Of a stretch of DNA of 6,974 bases, positions 1 through 5,620 are shown piece by piece; position 1 is the first letter of the stretch; each line of letters begins with the position of its first letter. The stretch is taken from positions 1 to 6,974 of the forward strand of contig JAEXKM010000184.1 of assembly GCA_023445705.1 (NCBI GenBank). Direction: 5' to 3'. This DNA comes from Pseudomonadota bacterium. GTDB taxonomy: Bacteria; Pseudomonadota; Alphaproteobacteria; Caulobacterales; Caulobacteraceae. The position numbers were made by a program, and so were the translations under genes. The notes beneath the pieces were generated by a model. It was not told the origin of the DNA and did no database searches. It saw only the letters and a list, made by a program, of their open reading frames with translations.

Positions 1-935
1 GTCGCATAGGGCTCCCAGTAGCCGATATAGCGGTCGAGCTCGGCGTTGATCCCCGCCGGCGCCAGGTCCATGAACCGCAGCCAGTCCGAGACGCTGCGGC
101 GGACGTTCTCCGCTCCCTCCACGTCGCCGTGGACGATGACCGAGAACACCCGCCCCTCGAGGTGCTTGGGATAGGGCCATCCCTTCAGCTCCTCTTCCTT
201 GGCCTTCCGGGCGTCCTTGCCGTGGGTCAGGGTCGGGTCGGGATTGCCGCCGTCGGCGCAGACCATCCGGTCCATCATCAGCTTCAGCGGCGAGGTGACC
301 TGGTACCAGTTGACCGGAGTGATGATCATCACCCCGTGCGCCTCCACCCACATCGGGTAGATCTCGTTCATCCAGTCGTGGACCTGGCCCAGCGAGTAGT
401 TCGGATAGCAGGAGCACGGCCAGTGGCAGAGCGCCGCCGCGGTCGAGAAGCACGCCTTGCAGGGGTGGATCTCCCGCCCGTACTCCGAAGTCAGCCGGCT
501 CAGGTCGAGGAAGCTCACCTCCATACCCTCGCCCGACAGCTCCTCGCGCGCGATCTGCGCCAGACGGTAGGACTTCGACACCTCCCCCGGGCAGGTGTGT
601 TCGCTGCGTGACGAGGCGCTGATCAACAGCACCCGACACGGGCCGTTCTTGTCGTCATGGCGGCCCTGCGCCGCCTCGATGGCCCGCTTGGCCTCGAGCC
701 AGTCGACGGCGAGGTCGTAGTCCGGATCGGCATAGCCCGGCCCGGCCTTGAGCGTCCGCGGCGCCTTGCGGTGGTTGGAATAGGCGTCCCATGCCGCCGA
801 CGCGATCCGATCCAGCTCGGCATGGAGCGGGGAGAAGGCCGGATCGGCGAAGGCGGCCAGGTAGCGCCGCCGGAACTCAGGTTCCGACAGTTGGGGACTG
901 GGGCTTCCCTTGCGGGGCTCCGGAACGGGACGCAT
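1..935 (-). CDS. Flavodoxin-fold NADPH-dependent FMN reductase-like protein with a five-cysteine cluster (3' end outside window)
   Basis: An open frame of 311 codons runs from ATG at 935 to the left edge without a stop. The start is set by AAGGAGG eight bases upstream. Residues 1-97 are a basic, helical N-terminal extension (FRRRYLAAFADPAF; DYDLAVDWLEAKRAIEAA). The flavodoxin-like domain begins at VLLISASSRS (102-111), the usual strand plus FMN-phosphate loop. ITPVNWYQVTSPLKLMMDRM (205-224) matches the second FMN-contacting segment of the NADPH-dependent FMN reductase/WrbA superfamily. Between them lies a cysteine cluster, C159-x2-C162-x7-C170-x3-C174-x-C176, reminiscent of but not identical to the compact motif of iron-sulfur flavoproteins. 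A cytoplasmic flavin-dependent oxidoreductase is likely; the substrate is unknown. It lies 64 bp downstream of the YciI-family gene on the same strand, so co-transcription is likely. The family assignment is firm; metal binding is inference. Confidence 0.88.
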   Translation of the reverse strand, partial: MRPVPEPRKGSPSPQLSEPEFRRRYLAAFADPAFSPLHAELDRIASAAWDAYSNHRKAPRTLKAGPGYADPDYDLAVDWLEAKRAIEAAQGRHDDKNGPCRVLLISASSRSEHTCPGEVSKSYRLAQIAREELSGEGMEVSFLDLSRLTSEYGREIHPCKACFSTAAALCHWPCSCYPNYSLGQVHDWMNEIYPMWVEAHGVMIITPVNWYQVTSPLKLMMDRMVCADGGNPDPTLTHGKDARKAKEEELKGWPYPKHLEGRVFSVIVHGDVEGAENVRRSVSDWLRFMDLAPAGINAELDRYIGYWEPYA

Positions 936-942
936 CGGCGGT

Positions 943-957
943 CCTCCTTGCGGGAGG
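943..957 (-). promoter_or_regulatory. Shine-Dalgarno of the flavodoxin-like gene within a small stem-loop
   Basis: On the minus strand CCTCC, a five-base loop CGCAA and GGAGG form a perfect 5-bp stem. The right arm is the core of the AAGGAGG ribosome binding site that sets the start at 935. The SD is seen directly. That the stem regulates translation is inference: it is short and GC-rich sequence makes such pairs by chance. Confidence 0.45.
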
Positions 958-999
958 CAACGTCGGCCCCATGGCCCAGTTCCGGCTCCCCGCCGCGGC

Positions 1000-1422
1000 C
1001 TAGTTCGACTCGAGCTTCTGCTGGACCCGGTCGTGGATGGCGGCCGCTTCCGGAGTCAGGGCCTCCCCGAAGTCCTCCATCTCGTAGATCGGCCGGATCT
1101 CGATCTCGCTTGGTCCGGGCATGGGATTGGGGCAGCGCTTCACCCAGGCCACGGCCTCGTCCATGTCCTTGACCTCCCACAGCCAGTAGCCGGCCACGAC
1201 CTCCTTGGTCTCGGCGAAGGGTCCGTCGATGACCGCGCGCTTGGCGCCGTCGAACGCCACCCGCTTGCCTTCGGCCGACGGCTTCAGCCCGTCGCCGCCC
1301 TTCATGATCCCGGCCTCGACCAGCTGCTCGTTGAACCGTCCCATGGCCTCGATCAGTTCGGTCGAGGGCATCAGCCCGGCCTCGCTGTCGGTCGTGGCCT
1401 TCACAAAAACCATCACACGCAT
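1000..1422 (-). CDS. YciI family protein (DGPF domain)
   Basis: A 140-residue protein and a full-length single-domain member of the YciI/DGPF family (YCII-related, ferredoxin-like fold). The start MRVMVFVKATTDSEAG was chosen over an ATG 19 codons upstream because AAGGAGGA lies just before 1422 and the family begins at this strand. Residues 20-40 (STELIEAMGRFNEQLVEAGIM) are the conserved first helix. The signature DGPFAETKE is at 66-74, followed by AGYWLWEVKDMDEAVAW (77-93) and a proline-rich EIRPIYEMEDFGE end. Members are small cytoplasmic proteins, sometimes linked to ECF sigma factors; most have no proven reaction, though some YciI proteins have dehydrochlorinase or related activity. It is first in a unit with the flavodoxin-like gene. 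No sigma factor gene is in view. The family is certain; the role is unknown. Confidence 0.92.
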   Translation of the reverse strand: MRVMVFVKATTDSEAGLMPSTELIEAMGRFNEQLVEAGIMKGGDGLKPSAEGKRVAFDGAKRAVIDGPFAETKEVVAGYWLWEVKDMDEAVAWVKRCPNPMPGPSEIEIRPIYEMEDFGEALTPEAAAIHDRVQQKLESN

Positions 1423-1516
1423 CGATCTTCCTCCTTGGGGTTTGCTCCCAGGACGCACCACCAACCCCCGCGCCGACAAACCGTCGCAAAATATCCTACC
1501 GAAGATCGCGACCTCG

Positions 1517-1562
1517 CCTCAGTCGGCTTCGCCGACAGCTCCCCCAACAGGGGAGCACCTAC
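1517..1562. repeat. REP-like palindromic element, unit 1
   Basis: Two adjacent hairpins are seen: GTCGGC-TTC-GCCGAC (1522-1536), and GCTCCCC (1538-1544) paired with GGGGAGC (1550-1556). The element ends in CACCTAC. I recall elements of this composition from intergenic spaces of Caulobacterales and other alphaproteobacteria; copy number cannot be checked here. It lies between the divergent YciI and cobT genes. Confidence 0.75.
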
Positions 1563-1570
1563 TCCGAACA

Positions 1571-1639
1571 ATATCCTCCCCGCTGGGGGAGGTGGCGCGC
1601 GCAGCGCGACGGAGGGGGCCGCCGCAAGGCGGTCCTACC
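1571..1639. repeat. REP-like palindromic element, unit 2
   Basis: It contains three stems in a row: CCTCCCC (1575-1581) with GGGGGAGG (1585-1592); CGCGC (1596-1600) with GCGCG (1604-1608); and CCGCC-GCAA-GGCGG (1619-1632). It follows unit 1 after eight bases. On the minus strand both units begin with GTAGG, so they look like tandem elements in the same orientation. No transposase or RAYT-type protein is encoded in the window. Confidence 0.75.
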
Positions 1640-1689
1640 CATCCGCGCGACGACACCTCGCCTTCCGCGCTCTCAAGGCGCTTTCCCAC

Positions 1690-1717
1690 TTGGGCGCCGA
1701 CGACCATCGTTCTAAAT
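1690..1717 (+). promoter_or_regulatory. Candidate cobT promoter
   Basis: TTGGGC (1690-1695) and CTAAAT (1712-1717) are separated by 16 bp, a fair housekeeping-type match. If correct, transcription would start near 1724, essentially at the cobT ATG (1726). This would fit the poor ribosome binding site there. Inferred from spacing and sequence only. Confidence 0.4.
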
Positions 1718-1725
1718 GTCAGGCC

Positions 1726-3678
1726 ATGGCCAAGAACCCGGAAAGCCCCGTTGAGCCCTTCAAGCGCGCCCTGGCCCACGCCGCGCGCTCCCTGGCTGAA
1801 AAGCCCGATCTCGAGATCGTCTATTCGGGCGAAGGCCCCGTGCTTTCCGGCAATCGCGCCGTGCTCCCGCACCCGCCGCGCGACCTCAATCCGGCCGAAG
1901 CCGCCCGCATTCGCGGCCTGGCCGACCAGATGGCCCTGCGCCTGGCCCACCACGACACCGCCGCCCACGCCAGGGGCCGCCCGGCCTCGGCCCTGGGCGC
2001 TCCGGTCTACGACGCCCTGGAGCAGGCCCGCATTGAGGCGATCGGCGCCAACGCCCTTGGCGGCGTGAAGGACAACCTGCGCGCCGTTCACGAACACGCC
2101 TGGGCCAAGAAGCCGCTCAACCAGCTCGAAGCCCTGGCCAACCCGCCGATGGCCGACATCGTGGCGCTGCTGGCGCGCGAGCGCATGACCGGCGAGCCGC
2201 CGCCCGCCATGGCCAAGCCCCTGGTCGACCTCTTCCGCGCCGAGGTCGAGGCCAAGGCCGGCGCCGATCTCGACCGGCTGGCCGACGCCGCCGACGACCA
2301 GAAGGCCTTCGCCAAGATCGCCCGGACCATTCTGCGCGACCTCTCGATGGGCGATGACCTCTCCGACGCGCCCGACCAGGCCGACGACGAGGAAGGCGAC
2401 AGCGAGGACGGCGAGGCCGAGAGCCAGGACGACGGCGACGAGGGCGAAGGCGAAGGCGCCTCCCCCCAGCAGACCGCCATGGACGAGAACGAGGCGACCC
2501 ATCGCGAGAGCGAGGACGCCGACAGCCAGATGATGCAGGCGGAGGACGATCCCAACGCCGAAGACACCGACGAACCTCCCGAAATGGGCGAGGGCGAGCA
2601 GCCGGCCCGTCCCGACCTCAAGGGCGACGCCAAGGTGGCGACCTACAAGGTCTTCACCACCGCCCATGACGAGGTCGTCGCCGCCGAGGAGCTGTGCGAT
2701 CCGGAAGAGCTCGGCCGCCTGCGCGCCTATCTCGACCAGCAGCTCGCCAGCCTCTCCAGCGTCGTCTCGCGCCTGGCCAACAAGCTCCAGCGCAAGCTGA
2801 TGGCCCAGCAGAACCGCTCCTGGACCTTTGACCTCGAGGAAGGCCTCCTCGATGTCGCACGCCTCACGCGGGTGATCACCGACCCCACCGCCTCCCTCGC
2901 CTTCAAGGAAGAGGAAGACACCGAGTTCCGCGACACGGTGGTGACCATCCTGATCGACAATTCCGGCTCGATGCGCGGGCGTCCGATCATGGTCGCCGCG
3001 GTCTGCGCCGATATCCTGGCCCGCACCCTCGAGCGTTGCGGCGTCAAGACCGAGATCCTCGGCTTCACCACCCGCGCCTGGAAGGGCGGCTCGTCCCGCG
3101 AGGACTGGCTGAAGGCCGGCAAGCCGGCCCAGCCGGGCCGCCTGAACGACCTGCGCCACATCATCTACAAGGCCGCCGACGCCCCCTGGCGCCGGGCGCG
3201 ACGCAACCTCGGCCTGATGATGCGCGAGGGCCTGCTGAAGGAGAACATCGACGGCGAGGCCCTGATCTGGGCGCACCAGCGCCTGATCGGCCGCCCGGAA
3301 GCCCGCCGGATCCTGATGGTCATCTCCGACGGCGCGCCGGTGGACGACTCGACCCTCTCGGTGAACTCCGGCCACTACCTCGAACGCCACCTGCGCGAGG
3401 TGATCGCCGAGATCGAGGGCAAGAGCCCCGTCCAGCTCATCGCCATCGGCATCGGCCACGACGTGACCCGCTACTATCGCCGCGCGGTCACCATCGTCGA
3501 CGTCGAGCAACTGGCCGGCGTCATCGTCGACCAGCTCGCCGAGCTCTTCGACGAGGACGTGCGCAAGGTCACCCGCCGCACCGCGGGGCTCCTGCAGCCG
3601 CCGCCCAGCACTCAAGGCCCCCAAGGCGGTCCCACCCGCCGCTCGACCTTCAAGGAAGTCCGGAGAGCCGTGGCGTGA
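1726..3678 (+). CDS. cobT: Cobaltochelatase subunit CobT
   Basis: A 650-residue protein, the normal size for CobT. With CobN and the AAA+ ATPase CobS it inserts cobalt into hydrogenobyrinic acid a,c-diamide in the aerobic cobalamin pathway, in the cytoplasm. The N-terminal domain (about 1-208) has family stretches such as EQARIEAIGAN and EAKAGADLDRL. A strongly acidic, low-complexity linker covers about 209-292. The C-terminal part has AEELCDPEELGRLRAYLD and LMAQQNRSWTFDLEEG, then a von Willebrand A domain with an intact MIDAS, DNSGSMRG (D411-S413-S415), and SDGAPVDD (D535). LNDLRHIIYKAADAPWRRAR and DVTRYYRRAVTIVD are near-invariant CobT segments. The start MAKNPESPVEPFKRAL matches where family members begin; the frame is open far upstream only by GC bias. 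The RBS is weak. CobS, often next to it, is not in the window. The downstream lipoprotein gene is 149 bp away. Confidence 0.97.
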   Translation: MAKNPESPVEPFKRALAHAARSLAEKPDLEIVYSGEGPVLSGNRAVLPHPPRDLNPAEAARIRGLADQMALRLAHHDTAAHARGRPASALGAPVYDALEQARIEAIGANALGGVKDNLRAVHEHAWAKKPLNQLEALANPPMADIVALLARERMTGEPPPAMAKPLVDLFRAEVEAKAGADLDRLADAADDQKAFAKIARTILRDLSMGDDLSDAPDQADDEEGDSEDGEAESQDDGDEGEGEGASPQQTAMDENEATHRESEDADSQMMQAEDDPNAEDTDEPPEMGEGEQPARPDLKGDAKVATYKVFTTAHDEVVAAEELCDPEELGRLRAYLDQQLASLSSVVSRLANKLQRKLMAQQNRSWTFDLEEGLLDVARLTRVITDPTASLAFKEEEDTEFRDTVVTILIDNSGSMRGRPIMVAAVCADILARTLERCGVKTEILGFTTRAWKGGSSREDWLKAGKPAQPGRLNDLRHIIYKAADAPWRRARRNLGLMMREGLLKENIDGEALIWAHQRLIGRPEARRILMVISDGAPVDDSTLSVNSGHYLERHLREVIAEIEGKSPVQLIAIGIGHDVTRYYRRAVTIVDVEQLAGVIVDQLAELFDEDVRKVTRRTAGLLQPPPSTQGPQGGPTRRSTFKEVRRAVA

Positions 3679-3686
3679 TCACGGTG

Positions 3687-3728
3687 TGTCATCCCGGTTT
3701 CGGCCGCAGGCCGAAGACCGGGACCCAT
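3687..3728. repeat. REP-like element, left member of an inverted pair
   Basis: It starts TGTCATCCCGG and ends CGGGACCCAT. It folds into a long hairpin: CCCGGT (3693-3698) with ACCGGG (3717-3722), enclosing TTCGGCC-GCA-GGCCGAA (3699-3715) with a single bulged G. It begins 8 bp after the cobT stop, so it could also protect or end the cobT transcript. There is no T-run after the stem. Confidence 0.82.
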
Positions 3729-3782
3729 GACCACCAGATCGCGCCGGTACGCCCTCCGCCAGGATCGGGAGGCGCGGCGCTA

Positions 3783-3822
3783 ATGGGTCCCGGCCTTCCG
3801 CTTCGCTTCAGCCGGGATGACA
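3783..3822. repeat. REP-like element, right member of the inverted pair
   Basis: Read on the minus strand it begins TGTCATCCCGGC and ends GGCCGGGACCCAT, matching the ends of the element at 3687-3728, so the two face each other across 54 bp. Its own stem is CCCGGC (3789-3794) with GCCGGG (3811-3816). It ends 5 bp before the next start codon (3828) and contains the only purine-rich RBS candidate, GGGATGA (3814-3820). Confidence 0.82.
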
Positions 3823-3827
3823 CCTGA

Positions 3828-4793
3828 ATGCACGCACGGCTTGTCCCCCTCCTCGCCGCCCTGGCCCTCGCCGCCTGCGCCCAGGAGCCGCCGGCCCTGC
3901 CGCCCGCGCCGGTCGCGGCCGGCCCAGCCATCGACGTCACCGCGGCGCCCGTACCGCTCAATCCCGCCGCCCCCGCGCAGGACCACATCGGCGACTTCCG
4001 CTACGCCGGGGGGCTCGTCCTGTCCTCGACGGCCACCGCGCGCCTCCATGGGCTATCGGACATGGCCGTGCGGGACGGCGACCGCCTGACCGCGGTCAGC
4101 GACGAGGGCGACCTTCTGAAGGCCCGTCTCGTCCTCGACGCCGGCGGCCGCCTGGTGGGCCTCGCCGACGCGCGTATCACCGCGCTCCTGGGCGAGGACG
4201 GCAAGCCCCTGCCCGGCAAGCTGGAGGCTGATTCCGAGGGGCTCGCCCTAATGGGGAATGGCGACCTCCTCGTCTCCTTCGAGCAGCGCCACCGCATCTG
4301 GCTCTACCCGGCGGCCGGCGGCCCGCCGCACCCCGTCCCCTCGCCGGATGCGAACTTCCCGGCCAATGGCGGCATGGAGGCCCTCGGCCCCGATCCCTTC
4401 GCCGGTGCGGACGCCTACGTCACCGGCGGCGAGGAAAGCGGCCAGGTCTGGACGTGCCGCCTGTCGGGCGGGTGCACGCCAGCCGGCGCCGTGCCCAAGC
4501 CGCCGGAGTTCGGCCTCGTGGCCCTCGCCCGCCTGTCGGAGAATCGCACGGCCTGGCTGCTGCGCGCCTGGGACCCGCTGCGCGGCAGCCGGATCACCCT
4601 GACCATCCGCGACGGCGATCGCGAGGTCGGCCGCCTCGATCTGGCCCGCCCCTACACGGTCGACAATTTCGAGGCTCTCGCCGCCGTCCCCGGTCCGAAC
4701 GGCGCGACCCGATTCTACCTGCTCTCAGACGACAACTTCCAATCCAGCCAGCGCACCTTGCTGCTGGCCTTCGACTGGACGCCGCAGGCCTAG
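3828..4793 (+). CDS. Lipoprotein with esterase-like phytase domain
   Basis: A 321-residue protein. The start is forced: the codon before ATG 3828 is an in-frame TGA, and the next Met (79) would lose the signal. MHARLVPLLAALALAAC is a lipoprotein signal with lipobox L14-A15-A16-C17, so the mature protein is probably anchored in the outer or inner membrane facing the periplasm. A proline/alanine linker (18-50) follows. The rest matches the phytase-like esterase family, a beta-propeller-like fold: HGLSDMAV (74-81), SDEGDLLKARL (91-101), DSEGLAL (135-141), LLVSFEQRHRIW (147-158), GGMEAL (about 183-188), VDNFEALA (278-285) and LLSDDNF (298-304) before the QRTLLLAFDW end. The acidic residues in these motifs suggest metal or phosphate-ester chemistry; the true substrate is unknown. 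It follows cobT on the same strand across the REP pair; there is no functional link to cobalamin. Confidence 0.87.
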   Translation: MHARLVPLLAALALAACAQEPPALPPAPVAAGPAIDVTAAPVPLNPAAPAQDHIGDFRYAGGLVLSSTATARLHGLSDMAVRDGDRLTAVSDEGDLLKARLVLDAGGRLVGLADARITALLGEDGKPLPGKLEADSEGLALMGNGDLLVSFEQRHRIWLYPAAGGPPHPVPSPDANFPANGGMEALGPDPFAGADAYVTGGEESGQVWTCRLSGGCTPAGAVPKPPEFGLVALARLSENRTAWLLRAWDPLRGSRITLTIRDGDREVGRLDLARPYTVDNFEALAAVPGPNGATRFYLLSDDNFQSSQRTLLLAFDWTPQA

Positions 4794-4839
4794 ATCCTCC
4801 CTCCCGAGAGCATCTGAATCACAGCAAACCGGCGCCTTG

Positions 4840-4938
4840 CTGCCGCCTTCGGCAGGAAACCTGTCGATTAGCCCACTATCGGCAGGTTATCGGCGCGAAA
4901 ACCGCCCATCGGGCAGGTTCGCCGAAGGAAACCTGCCG
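4840..4938. repeat. Cluster of GGCAGG motifs with overlapping hairpins
   Basis: CGGCAGG occurs at 4850-4856 and 4880-4886, and CGGGCAGG at 4910-4917, so the GGCAGG cores are 30 and 31 bases apart. Inverted copies lie at 4860-4866 (CCTGTCG) and 4930-4938 (AACCTGCCG). They give alternative stems: CTGCCG-CCTT-CGGCAG (4840-4855), CGGCAGG-AAA-CCTGTCG (4850-4866), and GCAGGTT (4913-4919) with AACCTGC (4930-4936). It lies between convergent genes and may help end the lipoprotein transcript. Function is unknown; it is not a CRISPR array. Confidence 0.55.
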
Positions 4939-4944
4939 AAACGA

Positions 4945-4972
4945 AAAAGGCCGCCCCGAAGGACGGCCTTTT
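4945..4972 (-). terminator. Bidirectional intrinsic terminator of rpmB and the convergent lipoprotein gene
   Basis: AAAAGGCCG (4945-4953) pairs with CGGCCTTTT (4964-4972), continued by CC/GG around a CGAA loop after one mismatch. On the minus strand the stem ends in a T-run from 4948 to 4944, 23 bp beyond the rpmB stop. On the plus strand TTTT (4969-4972) serves the lipoprotein gene. Confidence 0.88.
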
Positions 4973-4995
4973 CCAAATCGATCAGATCGAGCTGC

Positions 4996-5292
4996 TTAGG
5001 CGGCCGCTTGGGTCGCCAGCTTCGCCTTGAGTTGGCGCTTGATCTTCAGTGCGCGAGCCGAGAGCTGCTCGTCGCGGGCGCCGACCAGGAACACGTCGAG
5101 GCCGCCCTTGAAGTCCAGGGTCCGCAGCGCGGCGTTCGAGACGCGCAGCTTGAAAGACTGGCCGAGCGCTTCCGACTGCAGGGTCGCCGGCGACAGGGCC
5201 GGAAGGAAGCGACGCTTCGTCTTGATGTTCGAGTGGCTGACGTTGTGGCCGACCATGGGACCGACACCGGTAAGTTCGCAACGACGCGACAT
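4996..5292 (-). CDS. rpmB: 50S ribosomal protein L28
   Basis: A 98-residue basic protein, the usual length of alphaproteobacterial L28. It is a structural protein of the large ribosomal subunit. The N-terminus MSRRCELTGVGPMVGHNVSH contains the family signature C-x-LTG and G-x-NVSHSNIKTKRRFLP; the C-terminal half has FKLRVSNAALRTLD. Only the first of the zinc-ribbon cysteines (C5) is present, as in many C-minus L28 proteins. The start at 5292 is fixed by the conserved N-terminus; AGGT lies nine bases upstream. It is a single-gene unit with its own promoter (5354-5383) and terminator (4945-4972). The neighbours on both sides are unrelated in function. This is a certain call. Confidence 0.97.
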   Translation of the reverse strand: MSRRCELTGVGPMVGHNVSHSNIKTKRRFLPALSPATLQSEALGQSFKLRVSNAALRTLDFKGGLDVFLVGARDEQLSARALKIKRQLKAKLATQAAA

Positions 5293-5353
5293 GGTTTTAT
5301 GACCTACGCGAGAAAAGAGATGTGCGGCGGGCGGACCCGCGCGAGGAGCGGGC

Positions 5354-5383
5354 GATATAGTCGAAAGCCCTGTCCGGCGTCAA
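5354..5383 (-). promoter_or_regulatory. rpmB promoter
   Basis: On the minus strand TTGACG (5383-5378) is followed after 18 bp by TATATC (5359-5354), or after 17 bp by CTATAT. This is a strong housekeeping-sigma match. The predicted start is near 5347, giving a leader of about 55 bases before the rpmB ATG. Confidence 0.75.
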
Positions 5384-5425
5384 GGCTACGATGCCCATGC
5401 CGCTCGGTTTTAGAGTCGACCACCC

Positions 5426-5440
5426 TTTCGGGACCCGAAA
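5426..5440. promoter_or_regulatory. Perfect palindrome, operator-like
   Basis: TTTCGGGACCCGAAA has two 7-bp arms around one central base. It lies 43 bp upstream of the rpmB -35 box and just left of the AT-rich core. It is symmetric like a dimeric repressor site, but no cognate regulator can be named. Confidence 0.45.
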
Positions 5441-5490
5441 TTGAATTGTGGTGCAAAGTCGATCAGATACAATAGCTTGTAGAGAACAAA

Positions 5491-5519
5491 CACTGAATCG
5501 GCCCGAGTCACTGATTCGG
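5491..5519. promoter_or_regulatory. Cluster of three GANTC (CcrM-type) sites in a direct repeat
   Basis: GAATC (5495-5499), GAGTC (5505-5509) and GATTC (5513-5517) lie within 23 bp. The outer two sit in a direct repeat, CACTGAATCGG and CACTGATTCGG, offset by 18 bp. In Caulobacter, CcrM methylates GANTC, and GcrA reads such sites at promoters of cell-cycle genes. The sites are seen directly; regulation is inference. Confidence 0.5.
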
Positions 5520-5557
5520 ACATGGTTTGTTTCGCCGACGTTCCCCTAAGCGCAACC

Positions 5558-5580
5558 GCTCCGAACCACGTTCGTTGAGC
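5558..5580 (-). other. Second stem-loop downstream of the OmpA-family gene
   Basis: GCTC (5558-5561) pairs with GAGC (5577-5580) and encloses CGAAC-CAC-GTTCG (5562-5574). It follows the hairpin at 5586-5611 in the direction of transcription and may add to termination or 3'-end stability. There is no T-run. Confidence 0.35.
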
Positions 5581-5585
5581 AAGGA

Positions 5586-5611
5586 CGGGAAGCCCCTTCC
5601 GGAGCTTCCCG
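5586..5611 (-). terminator. Stem-loop terminator candidate of the OmpA-family gene
   Basis: CGGGAAGC (5586-5593) pairs perfectly with GCTTCCCG (5604-5611) over a 10-base loop, starting 10 bp beyond the stop codon at 5621. The expected T-run is missing on the minus strand, so it is either a weak terminator or a 3'-stabilising hairpin. Confidence 0.5.
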
Positions 5612-5620
5612 CGCCAGTCC

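Larger units (their letters stand above)
5410..5533. other. AT-rich intergenic island upstream of rpmB
   Basis: Bases 5441-5490 contain 18 G/C in 50, in sharp contrast to the GC-rich surroundings. The stretch holds a 15-bp palindrome (5426-5440), a possible plus-strand promoter (TTGTGG 5446-5451, 16 bp, TACAAT 5468-5473), the inverted repeat AACAAAC (5485-5491) with GTTTGTT (5525-5531), and three GANTC sites. No gene is recognised. It may be a regulatory region, a small RNA locus or the remains of transferred DNA. Confidence 0.5.

Noticed and set aside
129..611. A 160-codon plus-strand frame
   Set aside because: Antisense to the flavodoxin-like gene, whose frame has a clear SD and family motifs.
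910..1725. In-frame upstream extension of cobT and long overlapping frames on both strands over the YciI gene
   Set aside because: Open only because GC-rich DNA has few stops; no family similarity, and it overlaps the YciI gene and repeats.
1423..1725. A cobalamin riboswitch upstream of cobT
   Set aside because: I see no B12-box-like sequence; the space is taken up by REP-like elements and a short promoter region.
1519..3624. A 701-codon open frame antisense to cobT
   Set aside because: Shadow of cobT: low-complexity Val/Gly/Leu/Asp-rich translation, no RBS, no recognisable domain.
4840..4938. Possible CRISPR array because of the near-30-base period
   Set aside because: The repeated core is only six or seven bases, copies are degenerate and few, and there are no cas genes.
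5410..5523. A 37-codon minus-strand frame in the AT-rich island, with a hydrophobic middle (VFVLYKLLYLIDFA)
   Set aside because: Third positions are only about half G/C, unlike every real gene here; no properly spaced SD; no known homologue. Kept only as a remote small-protein possibility.
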